Shown: positions 22,651 through 33,477, counted from the first letter of the stretch. The stretch is 64,000 bases of DNA from Plantago major (GCA_026545765.1 CM048839.1:3162001-3226000), one strand, 5' to 3'. The notes: generated by a model not told the origin, from the sequence alone. Numbers and translations are program-made.

Positions 22651-22790
22651 TTGGTGTCTATGGATTCGTTTTGTCGCGATGAATCCAAAAACATGTCAAA
22701 ATATTTTTCGAAGTTTTGCAGATAAAGTTATATGGGATTTAATAAAAACTACATATGTACTGAACATACTAAAAATATAAATAGTAGAAG
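22651..22790 (+). repeat. Direct repeat, copy 1
   Basis: The copy begins TTGGTGTCTATGGATTCG and includes GTCGCGATGAATC and ATTTAATAAAAAC. It matches the copy at 22945 with small differences and is probably a fragment of a dispersed repeat duplicated locally. Confidence 0.8.
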
Positions 22791-22944
22791 TTATAAGGTG
22801 CATTGCATTGTTAAAAATAAAATGTTCCATGACTTATTTTCCAAATTTAGAATTTACACAACCAATAGATCTCATTTAACAATTTGATTTTTTTATTTTA
22901 ATATATAAATAATTTATTTATTTAATTAATAATAATATATAAGA

Positions 22945-23085
22945 TTGGTGTCTATGGATTCGTCTTGTCGCGTTGAATCTAAATATATGTTCAAAATATT
23001 TTTCGGAGTTTTACAGATAAAGTTATATGTGATTTAATAAAAACTATGTATATAGTTAACATACCAAAAATATATAGTACACTTC
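22945..23085 (+). repeat. Direct repeat, copy 2
   Basis: Same start and order as the copy at 22651, about 294 bases downstream, in the same orientation, with an AT-rich spacer. Confidence 0.8.
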
Positions 23086-23138
23086 TAAATTACTATTTTC
23101 TTTTTAATTTAATTTTATGAATACAACTCTATTAAATT

Positions 23139-23345
23139 CAGACCGCCCACTATGGGCGTGGCGTGGCATGGAGCGATCGCTCAGCATGACTTCACGCGGA
23201 CCGCCTGCTAGGCGATCGGGAGCGATCGCTCCCCATTTTACCCAAGTCGCTGGGGTGACTTGGGTAAATGTCGTTGGGGCTGGCCCCCAAATGGGGCCCA
23301 GCCCCAACGACTGTGTCACCAGCCAACAGGCTGGTGAACTTGTCC
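23139..23345. repeat. Cluster of GC-rich hairpins
   Basis: Successive palindromes: GGAGCGATCGCTC, GGGAGCGATCGCTCCC, CCCAAGTCGC..GTGACTTGGG, a 42-base near-perfect hairpin (23270-23311, arms of 19 bases with one mismatch around an AAAT loop), and CACCAGCCAACAGGCTGGTG. The DNA is GC-rich, unlike its AT-rich surroundings. Confidence 0.85.
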
Positions 23346-23451
23346 GGTCCTGATTGGACCTGACAAAGTTTTTTTGTTTTTATATTTTTTTTTAAATTTA
23401 GAAATTAAAAAAATATAAAAAATATACCAACGGTCATATTTTTTCGAGATC

Positions 23452-23459
23452 TATAAATA
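23452..23459 (+). promoter_or_regulatory. TATA box of the SANT-like gene
   Basis: The sequence ctataaatag lies about 115 bases before the ATG at 23568, after an AT-rich stretch. Confidence 0.6.
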
Positions 23460-23567
23460 GAGACCAGTGTTGATATGTTTCTTCACACCTCAAAAATCAC
23501 CCTTCTTTCTCTCTACTAAACTCAAAACACTCTTAAAAATCCTTCCAAAAACTCTCATTCTCCCGAC

Positions 23568-24773
23568 ATGGATCCGAACGAGTCTCTTGCTAGGTGGTTG
23601 ATGGAAAACGACCCCCGGCAATTCCAACTCTACATGGATTCCCAAGGTCGTAGTAGTCAATCGTCCACCACCCCAAACTCCAACCCAAACACCCCGTACG
23701 ATCCATATCTTCCCCCCGATGCATACCGCCCTCCCGATTACCAGGCCCCAGAAACTGTCCCGGAGACTCAACCAGCACCACCACCACAGTCCAAGGGGAA
23801 GGAGAAAGCCAGAGCAAAGAAAGGTGCAAAGAAGGCCACATCCTCCGCCTATATCCAAGTTGACGATGAAGGGCCGAAGAAATTCTCGAAAGAGGAAGAT
23901 CTTGCACTCATTTCCATGTTCATGGCAGTGAGTGAAGATCCCATCACCGGGACAAACATGAAGCACACCACTATGTTCACCATGGCCATTTTGGATAAGT
24001 GGAACCTGGCAAGGGCGGACAACATGTGTAATCTACGAGCTCGAACTGGAAGTTCTCTACGGGGTAGATGGAACCGAATCAAGCCTTGTGTTAACATGTG
24101 GGTGAGTGTTTACGAGGAGGCTTATCGTTAGGTTGGGATGCGGAGTGGTCACAACGAGGACGACGTAATTAAGTATGCACTTTCTCTCTACAGGTCCTCA
24201 CATCCAAAAAACGAGGATTTCGAGTTGATGCACTGCTGGGAAGCCATGAGGGAATACTCGGAGTGGCAAAGCAAAATGAATTACGAGGGTCCTAAGGACA
24301 AGCCAGTTTCGACCTTCGAAATTCATGAAATGGCCGACACTGAAGATGGTGCTCAAGAAATGGACGCAAGTGGGGGTAGCTCCGGCAAGCGTGTGCGCTT
24401 GAATGATGAAAGTGATACTGGATCAAAATGTCCCATGGGCCATGATAGGGCAAAGGCACAACGTAGTGGGAAGTCGACATCCTCTTCTCAAACTGACATG
24501 GGTGAGCTATTTGCTAAGTTCCAAGATGAGTATGCTAAACAGAGGCAGATTGAGCAGGAGAGAATGGATCTGGAGAGGCAGAGATTGAACTGGCTGAGAG
24601 AGAGGGCGACACAAAAGGCGGAGGAAGCCAAAATAATCGCTCAAGGTAATTTGAAATTGGCTAGGGCTCAACGGTTGCAGATGTTCCTTAACCTGAGCCA
24701 ACAAGATCCGAACACCATGACGGCTGAGACTCGACGCGTGTTTGAGATGTTGAAAGTTGAGTTCATGTCCTGA
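23568..24773 (+). pseudogene. PIF/Harbinger-associated SANT/Myb-like protein, one nonsense codon
   Basis: One continuous frame of 401 codons with a single stop, TAG at 24129-24131, between EEAYR and VGMRSG; everything else is open. The N-terminus is Pro/Ser/Gln-rich with a basic KGKEKARAKKGAKK segment. A SANT/trihelix-like domain begins at FSKEEDLALISMFMAVSED (about residue 104) and includes SSLRGRWNRIKPCVNMW. The C-terminal half is a NAM-associated-type region with a long charged coiled coil (QRQIEQERMDLERQRLNWL). Such proteins are encoded beside the transposase in PIF/Harbinger elements and help it bind DNA or enter the nucleus. Related host genes exist, so a domesticated copy is an alternative. 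Confidence 0.75.
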
Positions 24774-25111
24774 AGTTGTGGTTGAATTTGTGTTTGTTTC
24801 AGTTCATGTGTTGTTTGTTTTAGTTCGTGTGCTGTTTGTAATTTTTGAATCCATTTTCCTTTCAATAAAAACATCATTTTCACGAGTCGTTTCAATATTA
24901 TAACTTAAAAAACTATTTAAAAAATACAAAAAAAAAAAATCCCGGCGACCACCCCACTACCGCTACCACAGTGGCAGCTTTTGGTCGCGGGAGAGGTCGC
25001 CCGGCGACTCGACCAAAAAATTGGTCACCATAGTGAGTAGTCTCAAAGAGACATGCCACATTGGATTTTGCACATGTGGCATGCCTCTTTATCGAGATAG
25101 GTCACCACTTT

Positions 25112-25221
<110 letters not shown>

Positions 25222-25325
25222 TAATTTTGTTTTGATTATTATTATAGTCTATAGATCTCGCTAGTGGGATAATTGATTATGGTCCTTGTTTTTTTCCAAC
25301 TGCTCATTCTAAGCTTCATGCATCA

Positions 25326-25858
25326 TTTTTTTTTTTTGAAAAGTTGAAATTTATTCATCATGAAGGCAGAGATGGCACAAGATGTGCATCTGGCCATGGA
25401 ATACATATATAGTTCCAAATTAAAATCTCAAACAGATACACCTGAACCACATTTGTCAACTAACCAAACTACCAGTACATCAAAAGTCAAACCAGAATAG
25501 GATGGAAGGGATCAATCAGTAATCCAGAAAAACCGCTGCAATTTCATACCGCAGACACCAACACCGAACCTGTAAACTCAAAGCTGCTGTAACTCTTGTG
25601 TAGCAGATTCTATCTAGAAATGTTTAAAACACCCAATGGACAGACTTCCCAATCTGAGAATTTATAAACCGGTGAAATTGCAATCCTCAGCCTTGTCTCA
25701 TTTTGCCTCTATATAACACGCTTACTTCAAACACTGGGAATTAAGCCAGAAAATATCAACAGGTCTTGTCTAAAGTTGCAAACAAAACGGCGTCTCCCAA
25801 CCCAACACAACCAGAACCTCTGTTCAAGATCATTTTGGACCAAATAAAACACACGACA
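25326..25858 (-). mobile_element. 5'-truncated LINE-like retroposon
   Basis: A 17-base duplication TAAGCTTCATGCATCAT flanks the insert (25310-25326 and 25859-25875). The left side begins with T12, which is the poly(A) tail of a minus-strand retroposon. On the minus strand an AATAAA signal lies about 15 bases before the tail. No open frame is present, so only 3' UTR-like sequence inserted. A truncated L1-type LINE is most likely; a processed non-coding RNA copy is the alternative. Confidence 0.75.
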
Positions 25859-25990
25859 TAAGCTTCATGCATCATGCATCTTGGTCCTACCGGTAATAAT
25901 CTTTTTTTACTTATCGATTCTTGCATACTAGCCGTACGTATTTATTTTGATGATGTTAATTAATTAATTTTCTGATCGATCCATTATAGA

Positions 25991-26116
25991 TTTCCTATTC
26001 CCTACCGCATACTGCACTACCTTCTGATGCTTTACAGGTTGTATCATATGTATTAAATGTTGTACTATACAACACATAAAAACATCAGATAGTGCAACAT
26101 GCTGTAGGGTAAAAAA
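25991..26116. mobile_element. Small foldback MITE
   Basis: The left arm TTCCCTACCGCATACTGCAC and the right arm, complement TTACCCTACAGCATGTTGCAC, form an imperfect inverted repeat of over 30 bases. A related element is at 62995-63139. The superfamily was not determined. Confidence 0.6.
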
Positions 26117-26305
26117 CCTCCTTTATATTATCAACAGCTAAAAGAATTGCTATCTATTCCTCCATGATTTACCAAAGTACGTTATTGTGGCTGATTCCCT
26201 ACTATGTCCACGTGGTTGTCAAAAGTATGGAATCTTGGCAAAAATTGGAATCTTGGGAAGGTACTATATACTACTCTATATACTACTCTCATGTATAATA
26301 CTATA

Positions 26306-26853
26306 TGTCGAGTTTAGAGCCAATTTGCAGAAACCAAAACCGATGAATAAAGTGTCGCAAATTACCCAGAATCGTCACAACAACAATCTAAACGTCGCAA
26401 ACAATAAAACTCAGAAAACAGAGAATAACACGCGAGATTTTACCTGTTTTGATCAAATTGATCTATGTGCACGGGCCAGGCAATGACCTTCACTATGGAT
26501 GAGATTCAATCTCTCAAGAGAATTACAAGTTACAGAGAATTGAAATCCTAATTCACTCTTCTCTCAATTGAATCAACTATTCTCTCTCAACTTCTCTTCA
26601 CAAGTGTTTTACACTTAGAAATTGATTGATGATTATGACGACTAACTAGTTAACAAACAGTTACAGAAACTATATATAACAAACCAATAATCAGAGAAAT
26701 CGGAATTAGAAGAATAAGTTAGGCTGCCAAAGTTAGTTACAAACTAACTTTCCCTCCTTGCTCATAACAGCCAATCACATCTCCATCGTTGATCTTCCAG
26801 ATTTGATCCTAGCCGTCCACTGCAATTCCTTGTTAATTAAGCTACTCTTCACA
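26306..26853 (-). repeat. 3' LTR of Copia A
   Basis: Ends (minus strand) TGTGAAGAGTAGC..; matched by 32383-32911. Confidence 0.88.
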
Positions 26854-26963
26854 AATCTCCACCTTAGCTTAATTATTGCCTGAAATGCCTCCAGTTCCTA
26901 AAGTTAGAACTGCTCCCTTGCTCCAGCTCCTTAGGTTAGAACTGATCCCCATACACTAGCTCC

Positions 26964-27747
26964 TTAGGTTAGAACTGATCCCCTTCTTCTCATCCCCATG
27001 AGTGATACACACTTAACAAACTTCTGGATTGTTACAGCTTTAGTAAGACAATCAGAAGTGTTGTCATCTGTGTGGATTTTCAGTACTTTGACTGTGCCCT
27101 TAGCTATCACATCCCTCACAAAATGCAATCTTATATCTATATGTTTAGTCCTGTCATGAAACATTTGATATTTTGTCAGTTGTATAGCTCCTTGATTGTC
27201 ACACTAGATGGGAACACAATCCTGCACAACTCCAAATTCCTCAAGTAGACCCTTCAACCAAATTGCTTCCTTCTTTTATGATCATTGCCATAAATTCAAA
27301 CAGAGTTAATAGTGCAACTACACTTTGTTGGCTTGATTCCCAACTAACAGCAGTTCCAAACATAGTGAATACAAACCCTGTAAGTGACTTTCTAGTATCC
27401 ACATTTGCTGCAAAGTCTGAGTCCACATACCCTACTAATGGAGTATTATCACTCATGTCCTTCTTGAACATCAATCCCATATTAGTAGATCCCTGCACAT
27501 ATCTCAGTAGATACTTTACAGCTTCCCAGTGTGCTCTACCTGCTCCAACCATGAATCTACTAACCACACTCATAATGTGTGCTAGATCAGGCCTACAGCA
27601 GACCATAGAATACATGAGACTTCCTACAACACTTGCATAAGGTACTGTACTCATGTGATTAACCTCAGTTTCATCTGTTGCACATTGACTCAGAGATAGC
27701 TTGACACCAGGCTGGATAGGTACTAATACACTCTTTGATTCATTCAT
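26964..27747 (-). pseudogene. Copia A pol, RT end and RNase H
   Basis: The piece at 27241-27747 contains YASVVGSLMYSMVCCRPDLA, GYVDSDFAANVDTRKS and SWESSQQSVVALL, the RT thumb and RNase H start. The piece at 26964-27164 holds DRTKHIDIRLHFVRDVI, the last RNase H motif, and CLTKAVT. A frame change near 27745 separates it from the main RT frame and another lies near 27200. Confidence 0.88.
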
Positions 27748-29910
27748 ATTGTATCTGACAAGAACCTTCTTGAGATAATATTAAAGCATCCCTGGACTTA
27801 ATTCTATCAATATCCATGCCCAATATTCTCTTTGCATTTCCCAAGTCCTTCATCTCAAACTCAGAATACAGCTTCTCCTTTAAATTCTTTAGCTCACTCA
27901 TAGCTTTGCTAGCTACTAACATGTCATCTACATATAGTAGTAGATATGTAAGACCTGTAGATGAGCTCCATGAGAGATACACACAGCTATCATAGCTGCT
28001 TCTTCTGAAACCCACTGAAGTAATATATTCATCAAATCTCATGTACCATTGTCTTGGACTTTGCTTTAGTCCATACAGAGATTTTCTTAATAAACATGCC
28101 TTATTACTCCTGTCCTTAATCTTCAACCCCTCAGGTAACTGCATGTAAATTGTCTCCTCTAATTCACCATGCAGAAATGTCGTTTTAACATCTAACTGGT
28201 GCAAATTTAAACCAAATTGAGCCACCAGTGCAAGTAGAAGCCTGATAGATGTGTGTTTGACTACAGGAGAGAATATCTCATTATAATCTACACCTTCTCT
28301 CTGAGTAAAGTCCTTTGCCACCAATCTAGCTTTGTATCTGATATGTTCATCATTTGAAACTTCCAATTTCTTCTTGAAAATCCATTTGCAGCCCACTAGC
28401 TTATGTCCTTTAGGAATATTAACTATATCCCATGTATGGTTCGTGTTCAGTGAATTTAGCTCTTCAGTAATAGCTTTAATCCACTTATCTTTCTCTGGAC
28501 AAGTAGTAGCTTCCATAAATGTACCTGGTTCCTGAGACACAATCTCTTCAGATGTCACCAGTGCATAGGACACCATATAAGACTTAGCTACTCTTCCAAA
28601 GCCATACATATCAGGTGTTGTATGTGATCTTCTTGCTCTATCTCTTGTCAATTGGAAATTGTCCGTATCATTACCAGTATCAGGTTGTTCTGGTAAGTGA
28701 TCATCACCTATAACATCATGATTTACTATATATTCTTCTTCAACCTGTGTCTGATCATTTACCCTGTGAGCAGTGAATGGCTCCACCTCAAAACCAACTT
28801 CATCTGCACTAGACTGTGAGATGTCTTTACTCAGTGACCTTTCTTTCAGTGGCATAACATGCTCATTAAATACTACATCCCTGCTCACTAAACACCCCTT
28901 TTCACCTGGCTCAATACACCACAGTTCATATCCTTTCACACCTTTAGGATATCCCAGAAAAATGCACTTAACAGCTCTTGTGCCAAGCTTGTCACCTTTG
29001 ACATGTGCCATTGCTAAACAACTAAACACCTTTAACTGTGACATATCAGGTTGTCTCCCTGACCAAATCTCTTCTGGTGTTTTAAACTTTAGGGGTGCTG
29101 AAGGGCTTCTGTTGATCAAGAAACTAGCAGTTGTAACTGCATCTCCCCATAGAGCTTTAGAAACACATGAACTGAGTATCATGCATGTTACTCTCTCCAA
29201 TAGTGTTCTGTTCATTCTCTCAGCAACTCCATTTTGCTGTGGAGTACCTGGTATGGTCTTGTGCCTAATAATACCTTTATTAGCACATAAATCATTAAAC
29301 TCTGCAGATAAGAACTCAAGGCCATTGTCAGTTCTTAAATGCTTCATAGTATTGCCTAACTGATTTTCAACTTCAATGATCCAGTGTTTGAACTTATGGA
29401 ATGCCTCATCTTTGGATTTCAATATGTAGACCCACACCTTCCTTGAGAAATCATCTATTATAGAGATGAAGTATCTGCCACCACCAATAGTAGTTGTTCT
29501 AGCAGCCCCCCATAAGTCTGAGTGTATATAGTCAAGTGGTGCTTTAGTGCAGTGTTGTCCTGTGCCCATACTAGTCTTGTGTGCCTTTCCCATGATGCAT
29601 ACCTCACATAAATCAAGTTTAGATATGTTGTCATTACCCAGGAGACCCTGTTTAGCAAGTTCCTTCAGACCTTTCTCACTGAGATGTGCTAATCTATTGT
29701 GCTAAATGGTGGAATTATCAGTGCTCACAGCTGCACTTTCTCCTACTACAGTGGTTCCCTGCAGATAGTACAACTCATGGCACTTTGTACCTTGTAGAAG
29801 CACCTTATCTCCATGCCTAACTTGCAGTACACCATTCTCACCACCAAAAGCATATCCCATAGAATCAAATTTACCCAATGACATGAGATTCCTCTTTAAA
29901 CTGGGAATAT
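27740..29910 (-). pseudogene. Copia A pol, integrase and reverse transcriptase
   Basis: The main frame at 27740-29593 (617 residues) has integrase with HSDLWG (catalytic D at about residue 26), RTDNGLEF and GTPQQNGVAER. It continues into RT with GCKWIFKKK, LDVKTTFLHGELEE, LYGLKQSPRQWY and the YVDDML active site. The GAG-pre-integrase segment sits at about 29595-29910 in a separate piece (IPSLKRNL, CHELYYLQG), with a stop near 29702. It is cut off at its upstream end by the CACTA insertion at 29911. RT and integrase motifs are intact, which suggests fairly recent activity. Confidence 0.92.
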
Positions 29911-31242
29911 CACTACAAAAAATCTGGCACAGAGCGGATAGATCCGTCTGAGCATCTATCATCCCCGCCTCTGGCGACGGATCGGCGACGGATAGAAAAT
30001 CCGTGCCCCCCTGAAGCTAATGGCGACGGATAACAATCCGTCGTCCAATTATGACAGTTGACGACGGATTGACCATTTTTTTTTTAAATTGATAATGGGC
30101 GGCGGATAGATTCTATCAAATGCTTACGTGACAGATAGATCTATCCGTCGCCCCATTTCTATTTTTTTTTAAAAAAATAAAATCCGTATTCGAATTTTTA
30201 TATTCGTATACGGATTAATTCGTATCCAATTTGTATTCGTATACGAGATATTGATTTGTATTCGTATACGTATTAATTTGTATTCGAATTTTTATTAAAT
30301 ATCAATTTGTATTAAATGCAGTGCGGTGGTGGTGGGAGGAGAGAGGTGGTGCTGAGGTGGATGAGGTGGTGGGACGGGGGTGGTGGAGCGGTGGTGGTGG
30401 GAGTAGGACAGGTGGTGGTGGTGGTGGGAGCGGAGAGGTGGTGGTGGAGGTGGTGGAGATGGTGGTGGTGGGTGGTGTGTGGTGGTGGTGGTGGTGGTGG
30501 GGTGGTGGAGATGGGGGTGGTGCGGTGGTGGTGGGAGGAGAGAGGTGGTGGTGGTGGTGCGGTGGTGGAGATGGTGGTGGTGCGGTGGTGGAGATGGTGG
30601 TGGTGCGGTGGTGGTGGTGGTGGTGGAGATGGTGGTGGTGCGGTGGTGGTGGGAGGAGAGAGGTGGTGGTGGAGATGGTGGTGGTGCGGTGGTGGTGGGA
30701 GGAGAGAGGTGGTGGTGGTGGTGGTGGAGATGGTGGGAGGAGGAGAGGTGGTGGTGGAGATGGTGGTGGTGGTGGTTGGTGGTGGTGGTGGTGGTGGTGT
30801 AGGATGGTGGTGGTGGGTGGTGGTGGATGGTGGTGGTGGAGGAGAAAGGTGGTGGAAGGAGAAAGGTGGTGGTGGGAGGAGGAGGAGAGGAGAAATGGAG
30901 AAGTGGTGGAGGAAAGGAGGTGGTGGAGGAGATATATGGTTTTTTTTTTAGGCTTTTAGCGACGGATAGATCTAGATCTATCCGTCGCTAACTTTTTTTT
31001 TTTTTTTTTCGGCTATAGCGACGGATAGATCTATCCGTCGCTAAATTTTTTTTTTTTTTAAATCTTGGTCAACGCTCAGAAGCGGATAAACTTATCCGTC
31101 GCTACTGAACGATAAGATTTTATCTGTCATGAAGCAGGCGACGGATAGAATCCGTCGCCCCGTTTGGCGATCCGTCGCTACAGGGGCGACGGATAAAATC
31201 CGTCGCCCCTTTCCGTCCCGTTACAGCAGAATTCTTGTAGTG
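29911..31242. mobile_element. Non-autonomous CACTA nested in Copia A
   Basis: Ends CACTACAAAAAATCTGG and CAGAATTCTTGTAGTG, TSD TAT (29908-29910 and 31243-31245). Subterminal blocks carry many GCGACGGAT/ATCCGTCGC copies in both orientations (about 29970-30150 and 30955-31205). The middle is a long (GGT)n-type repeat and there is no transposase gene. It interrupts the pre-integrase region of Copia A, so it is younger than that element. Confidence 0.93.
30316..30940 (+). repeat. GGT/GGA trinucleotide-rich minisatellite in the CACTA
   Basis: About 620 bases made almost only of G, T and A in GGT, GGA, GTG and ATG units, with higher-order units such as GGTGGAGATGGTGGTGGTGC. Two plus-strand frames stay open through most of it (Trp/Val/Gly/Glu only), a composition effect and not a gene. 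Confidence 0.95.
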
Positions 31243-31245
31243 TAT

Positions 31246-31771
31246 ATCTAACATCACTCAAGACTCTGATAACACCATCAAACATCTTTATTTTAACACT
31301 TCATGTACCCTTAAATTGGTGTGGAAAATCATCACCTAATAGCACACTTCCACCATTCTTATACTTAAGATCACATAACCAATCCTTAATATAGCACATG
31401 TGGAAGGAACACCCAGAATCAAGTATCCAAACAGGCAACATGCTATGATCAGTAATACACAAAGCATCTGCAGTTTCATAATCACTAGTGCTTGCAGGTG
31501 TATTTACTGTAGCATTAGTTTGAAATATATGAGTGACCTGACCTGTTGGATTCCTCTTATAGGTGGGGCAATCTTTCTTGAGATGGCCTTGCTTGTGGCA
31601 GTGATAGCACTTGCACCTCTCTACATTGTCATTAGAGCTCCATTTGCTGTCAGTGGAGTTCCTGTACTCTTTCTTCTTGTCAGCCCTTCCTTTCCACTTT
31701 GATTGTTTCTTCTGTTGAAACTTCACATTCAATCCTTCACCATGGATTGAATTCTTGGGTGCATTGGCCAA
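31246..31771 (-). pseudogene. Copia A gag end and protease
   Basis: The frame holds the zinc knuckle CYHCHKQGHLKKDC and the protease site WILDSGCSFHMC, whose DSG carries the catalytic Asp. A TGA at 31301 ends the frame, after which the same frame continues to the CACTA site at 31246. One further stop at 31770 separates it from the upstream gag piece. Confidence 0.88.
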
Positions 31772-32334
31772 TTACTGCTCCCTTGATCTCAGAGCTGACT
31801 CCACAACATCCATTGTCAATGTTGCAGTGCTTCCATAAACCAATACATCCTTGAATGTTCTCATTGAAGGGGGAAAAGCATTCAGTAGCAGTATTGCTTT
31901 ATCTTCACTTTTTATCCGATCTTTTGGATCAGGCTTCAATTGATCATGAGCACTGACAGCTCTCTTAAATTCTTCCAGCTGAGCAGATATTGGTCGATCT
32001 TCCACCATGCGAAAGCAAATAACCGCTGCTTTGCAAAAATATTTCTGGCATTCGACTTGGTGTTGTACATTTCTTCGAGTTTATCCCAGATTTCTTTAGC
32101 TGTGGTGAGATCAACCACCTCCCTCAATGTATCATCACTCAAAGCTAGAGTGATAGCATTGTGTGCTCGTTGCCTCAGCTGCTTCTTCTCTGCATCAGTT
32201 GTTTCTTTTGGAAAATCTTTGAGAAGAGCTTCAAGAGCTCCTTGATGTGCAATAACTGCCTTCATTTTTGCCTTCCATAGCCTGAAATCACTGCGATCAG
32301 TTAGCTTCTCCATGTTGTAACCGCCCGACGCCAT
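31772..32334 (-). pseudogene. Copia A gag, N-terminal part
   Basis: ATG at 32334 starts MASGGYNMEKLTDRSDF, then LWKAKMKAVIAHQGALEALL, the usual Copia gag beginning. A frame change near 32010-32030 moves the reading to the piece 31772-32008 (ISAQLEEFKRAVSAHDQL). The length and domain order are otherwise normal. Confidence 0.88.
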
Positions 32335-32382
32335 TGTAGTTGTTGTTAATTAACGATCCGCTTCCCACAGACGACGTCAATT

Positions 32383-32911
32383 TGCAGAAACTAAAACCGA
32401 TGAATAAAGTGTCGCAAATTACCCAGAATCGTCACAACAACAAGAACAAACGTCGCAAACAACAAAACTCAGAAAACAGAGAATAACACGCGAGATTTTA
32501 CGTGCTTCGATCAAATTGATCTACGTGCACGGGCCAGGCAATGACCTTCACTATGGATGAGATTCAATCTCTCAAGAGAATTACAAGTTACAGAGAATTG
32601 AAATCCTAATTCACTCTTCTCTCAATTGAATCGACTATTCTCTCTCAACTTCTCTTCACAAGTGTTTTACACTCAGAAATTGATTGATGATTATGATGAT
32701 TAACTAGTTAACAAACAGTTACAGAAACTATATATAAGAAACCAACAATCAGAGAAACCGGAATCAGAAGAATAAGCTGGGCTGCCAAAGTTAGTTACAA
32801 ACTAACTTTCCCTCCTTGCTCATAACCGCCAATCACATCTCCATCGTTGATCTTCCAGATTTGATCCTAGCCGTCCACTGCAATTCCTTGTTAATTAAGC
32901 TACTCTTCACA
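32383..32911 (-). repeat. 5' LTR of Copia A
   Basis: TG..CA ends (TGCAGAAAC at the left, CTACTCTTCACA at the right on the plus strand). It is followed on the minus strand by the GTCTGTGGGAAG primer region. Confidence 0.88.
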
Positions 32912-32916
32912 CTATA

Positions 32917-33477
32917 CTATATCATATATATACCTCATCGATCTTTATTTATATTCTGAGTAGATCATTACGGCATGCAAACAAGTTGGCGTCTTCATCG
33001 GTTGAAGATTTGGAATGTGTTTGGCATCTTCTATATGGCCATGCTTTACTTCCCTATTACAATATGGCTTTATAATTCAGATGTTAGTCAATGTATCACC
33101 GAGATTCTAAGACTGGTTGCAGCTTAACTTTACATGTCCGATGTGGATGTATGGGGTTGGCTCTATTGTTCTGCAGTTAGCATTGATATTCTGCACCATG
33201 CCTTCATCAACAACAAGCCCACTCAAACTGCAGAGATTCAAAATCTTTGTTTTTGTTGTTTCGACCACTCCGTTGAAGACGAGGAGGAGGGACTATCCTC
33301 TGGCTTGACGGTTTAGTCTTCCCGTTGATTCTTCATGATACTGATCGAACTAGTTCCACAGATAGAATAGGATCGATGGCAATACACTTTGTTTATTTTA
33401 AATCACTTTTATTTTTTGGTTTATACTAATTAATTCAATTTTTTTTTGTTATTAAACACTAATGTTAGCGCGGTCTC
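32917..33477 (+). pseudogene. Possible membrane-protein gene fragment, unrecognised
   Basis: Two adjacent open stretches look coding but lie in different frames: about 33000-33125 reads KIWNVFGIFYMAMLYFPITI-like hydrophobic text ending ILRLVAA, and 33134-33316 reads VWGWLYCSAVSIDILHHAF and ends SSGLTV with a TAG. They could be remnants of exons of a multi-pass membrane protein. I cannot place the family, so no function is given. Flanks are AT-rich. Confidence 0.3.

Larger units (their letters stand above)
23139..25044 (+). mobile_element. Probable PIF/Harbinger-type element (accessory gene only)
   Basis: The left end CAGACCGCCCACTATGG (23139-23155) pairs with the complement of the right end, GAGACTACTCACTATGG (25028-25044), 13 of 17 bases. 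The element contains one promoter and one gene of the SANT-like type that accompanies PIF/Harbinger transposases, but no DDE transposase. A clear target-site duplication was not found, so the exact ends are uncertain. A strong hairpin (25045-25091) lies directly outside the right end and may belong to the element. Confidence 0.5.
26306..32911 (-). mobile_element. Copia retrotransposon A, near complete, interrupted by CACTA
   Basis: LTRs at 26306-26853 (3') and 32383-32911 (5'), differing at roughly 20 positions by eye (about 96% identical). Flanking duplication CTATA (26301-26305 and 32912-32916). On the minus strand the order is 5' LTR, a primer region with GTCTGTGGGAAG, gag, protease, integrase, RT, RNase H, polypurine tract AAGGTGGAGATT, 3' LTR. 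The order PR-INT-RT is that of Copia. The 5' LTR lacks about 20 bases present at the outer end of the 3' LTR, so the left border (26306 or 26326) is slightly uncertain. The element is disabled by a few stops, two frame changes and the nested CACTA at 29911-31242. Confidence 0.93.

Noticed and set aside
23490-23966. Minus-strand frame over the SANT-like gene
   Set aside because: Shadow of the plus-strand gene; the plus strand has the domain, promoter and 3' end.
27263-29363. Plus-strand frames over Copia A
   Set aside because: Shadows of the minus-strand pol gene.
30316-30959. Two plus-strand frames of ~210 residues rich in Trp, Val, Gly
   Set aside because: Composition effect of the GGT-type minisatellite inside a non-autonomous CACTA.
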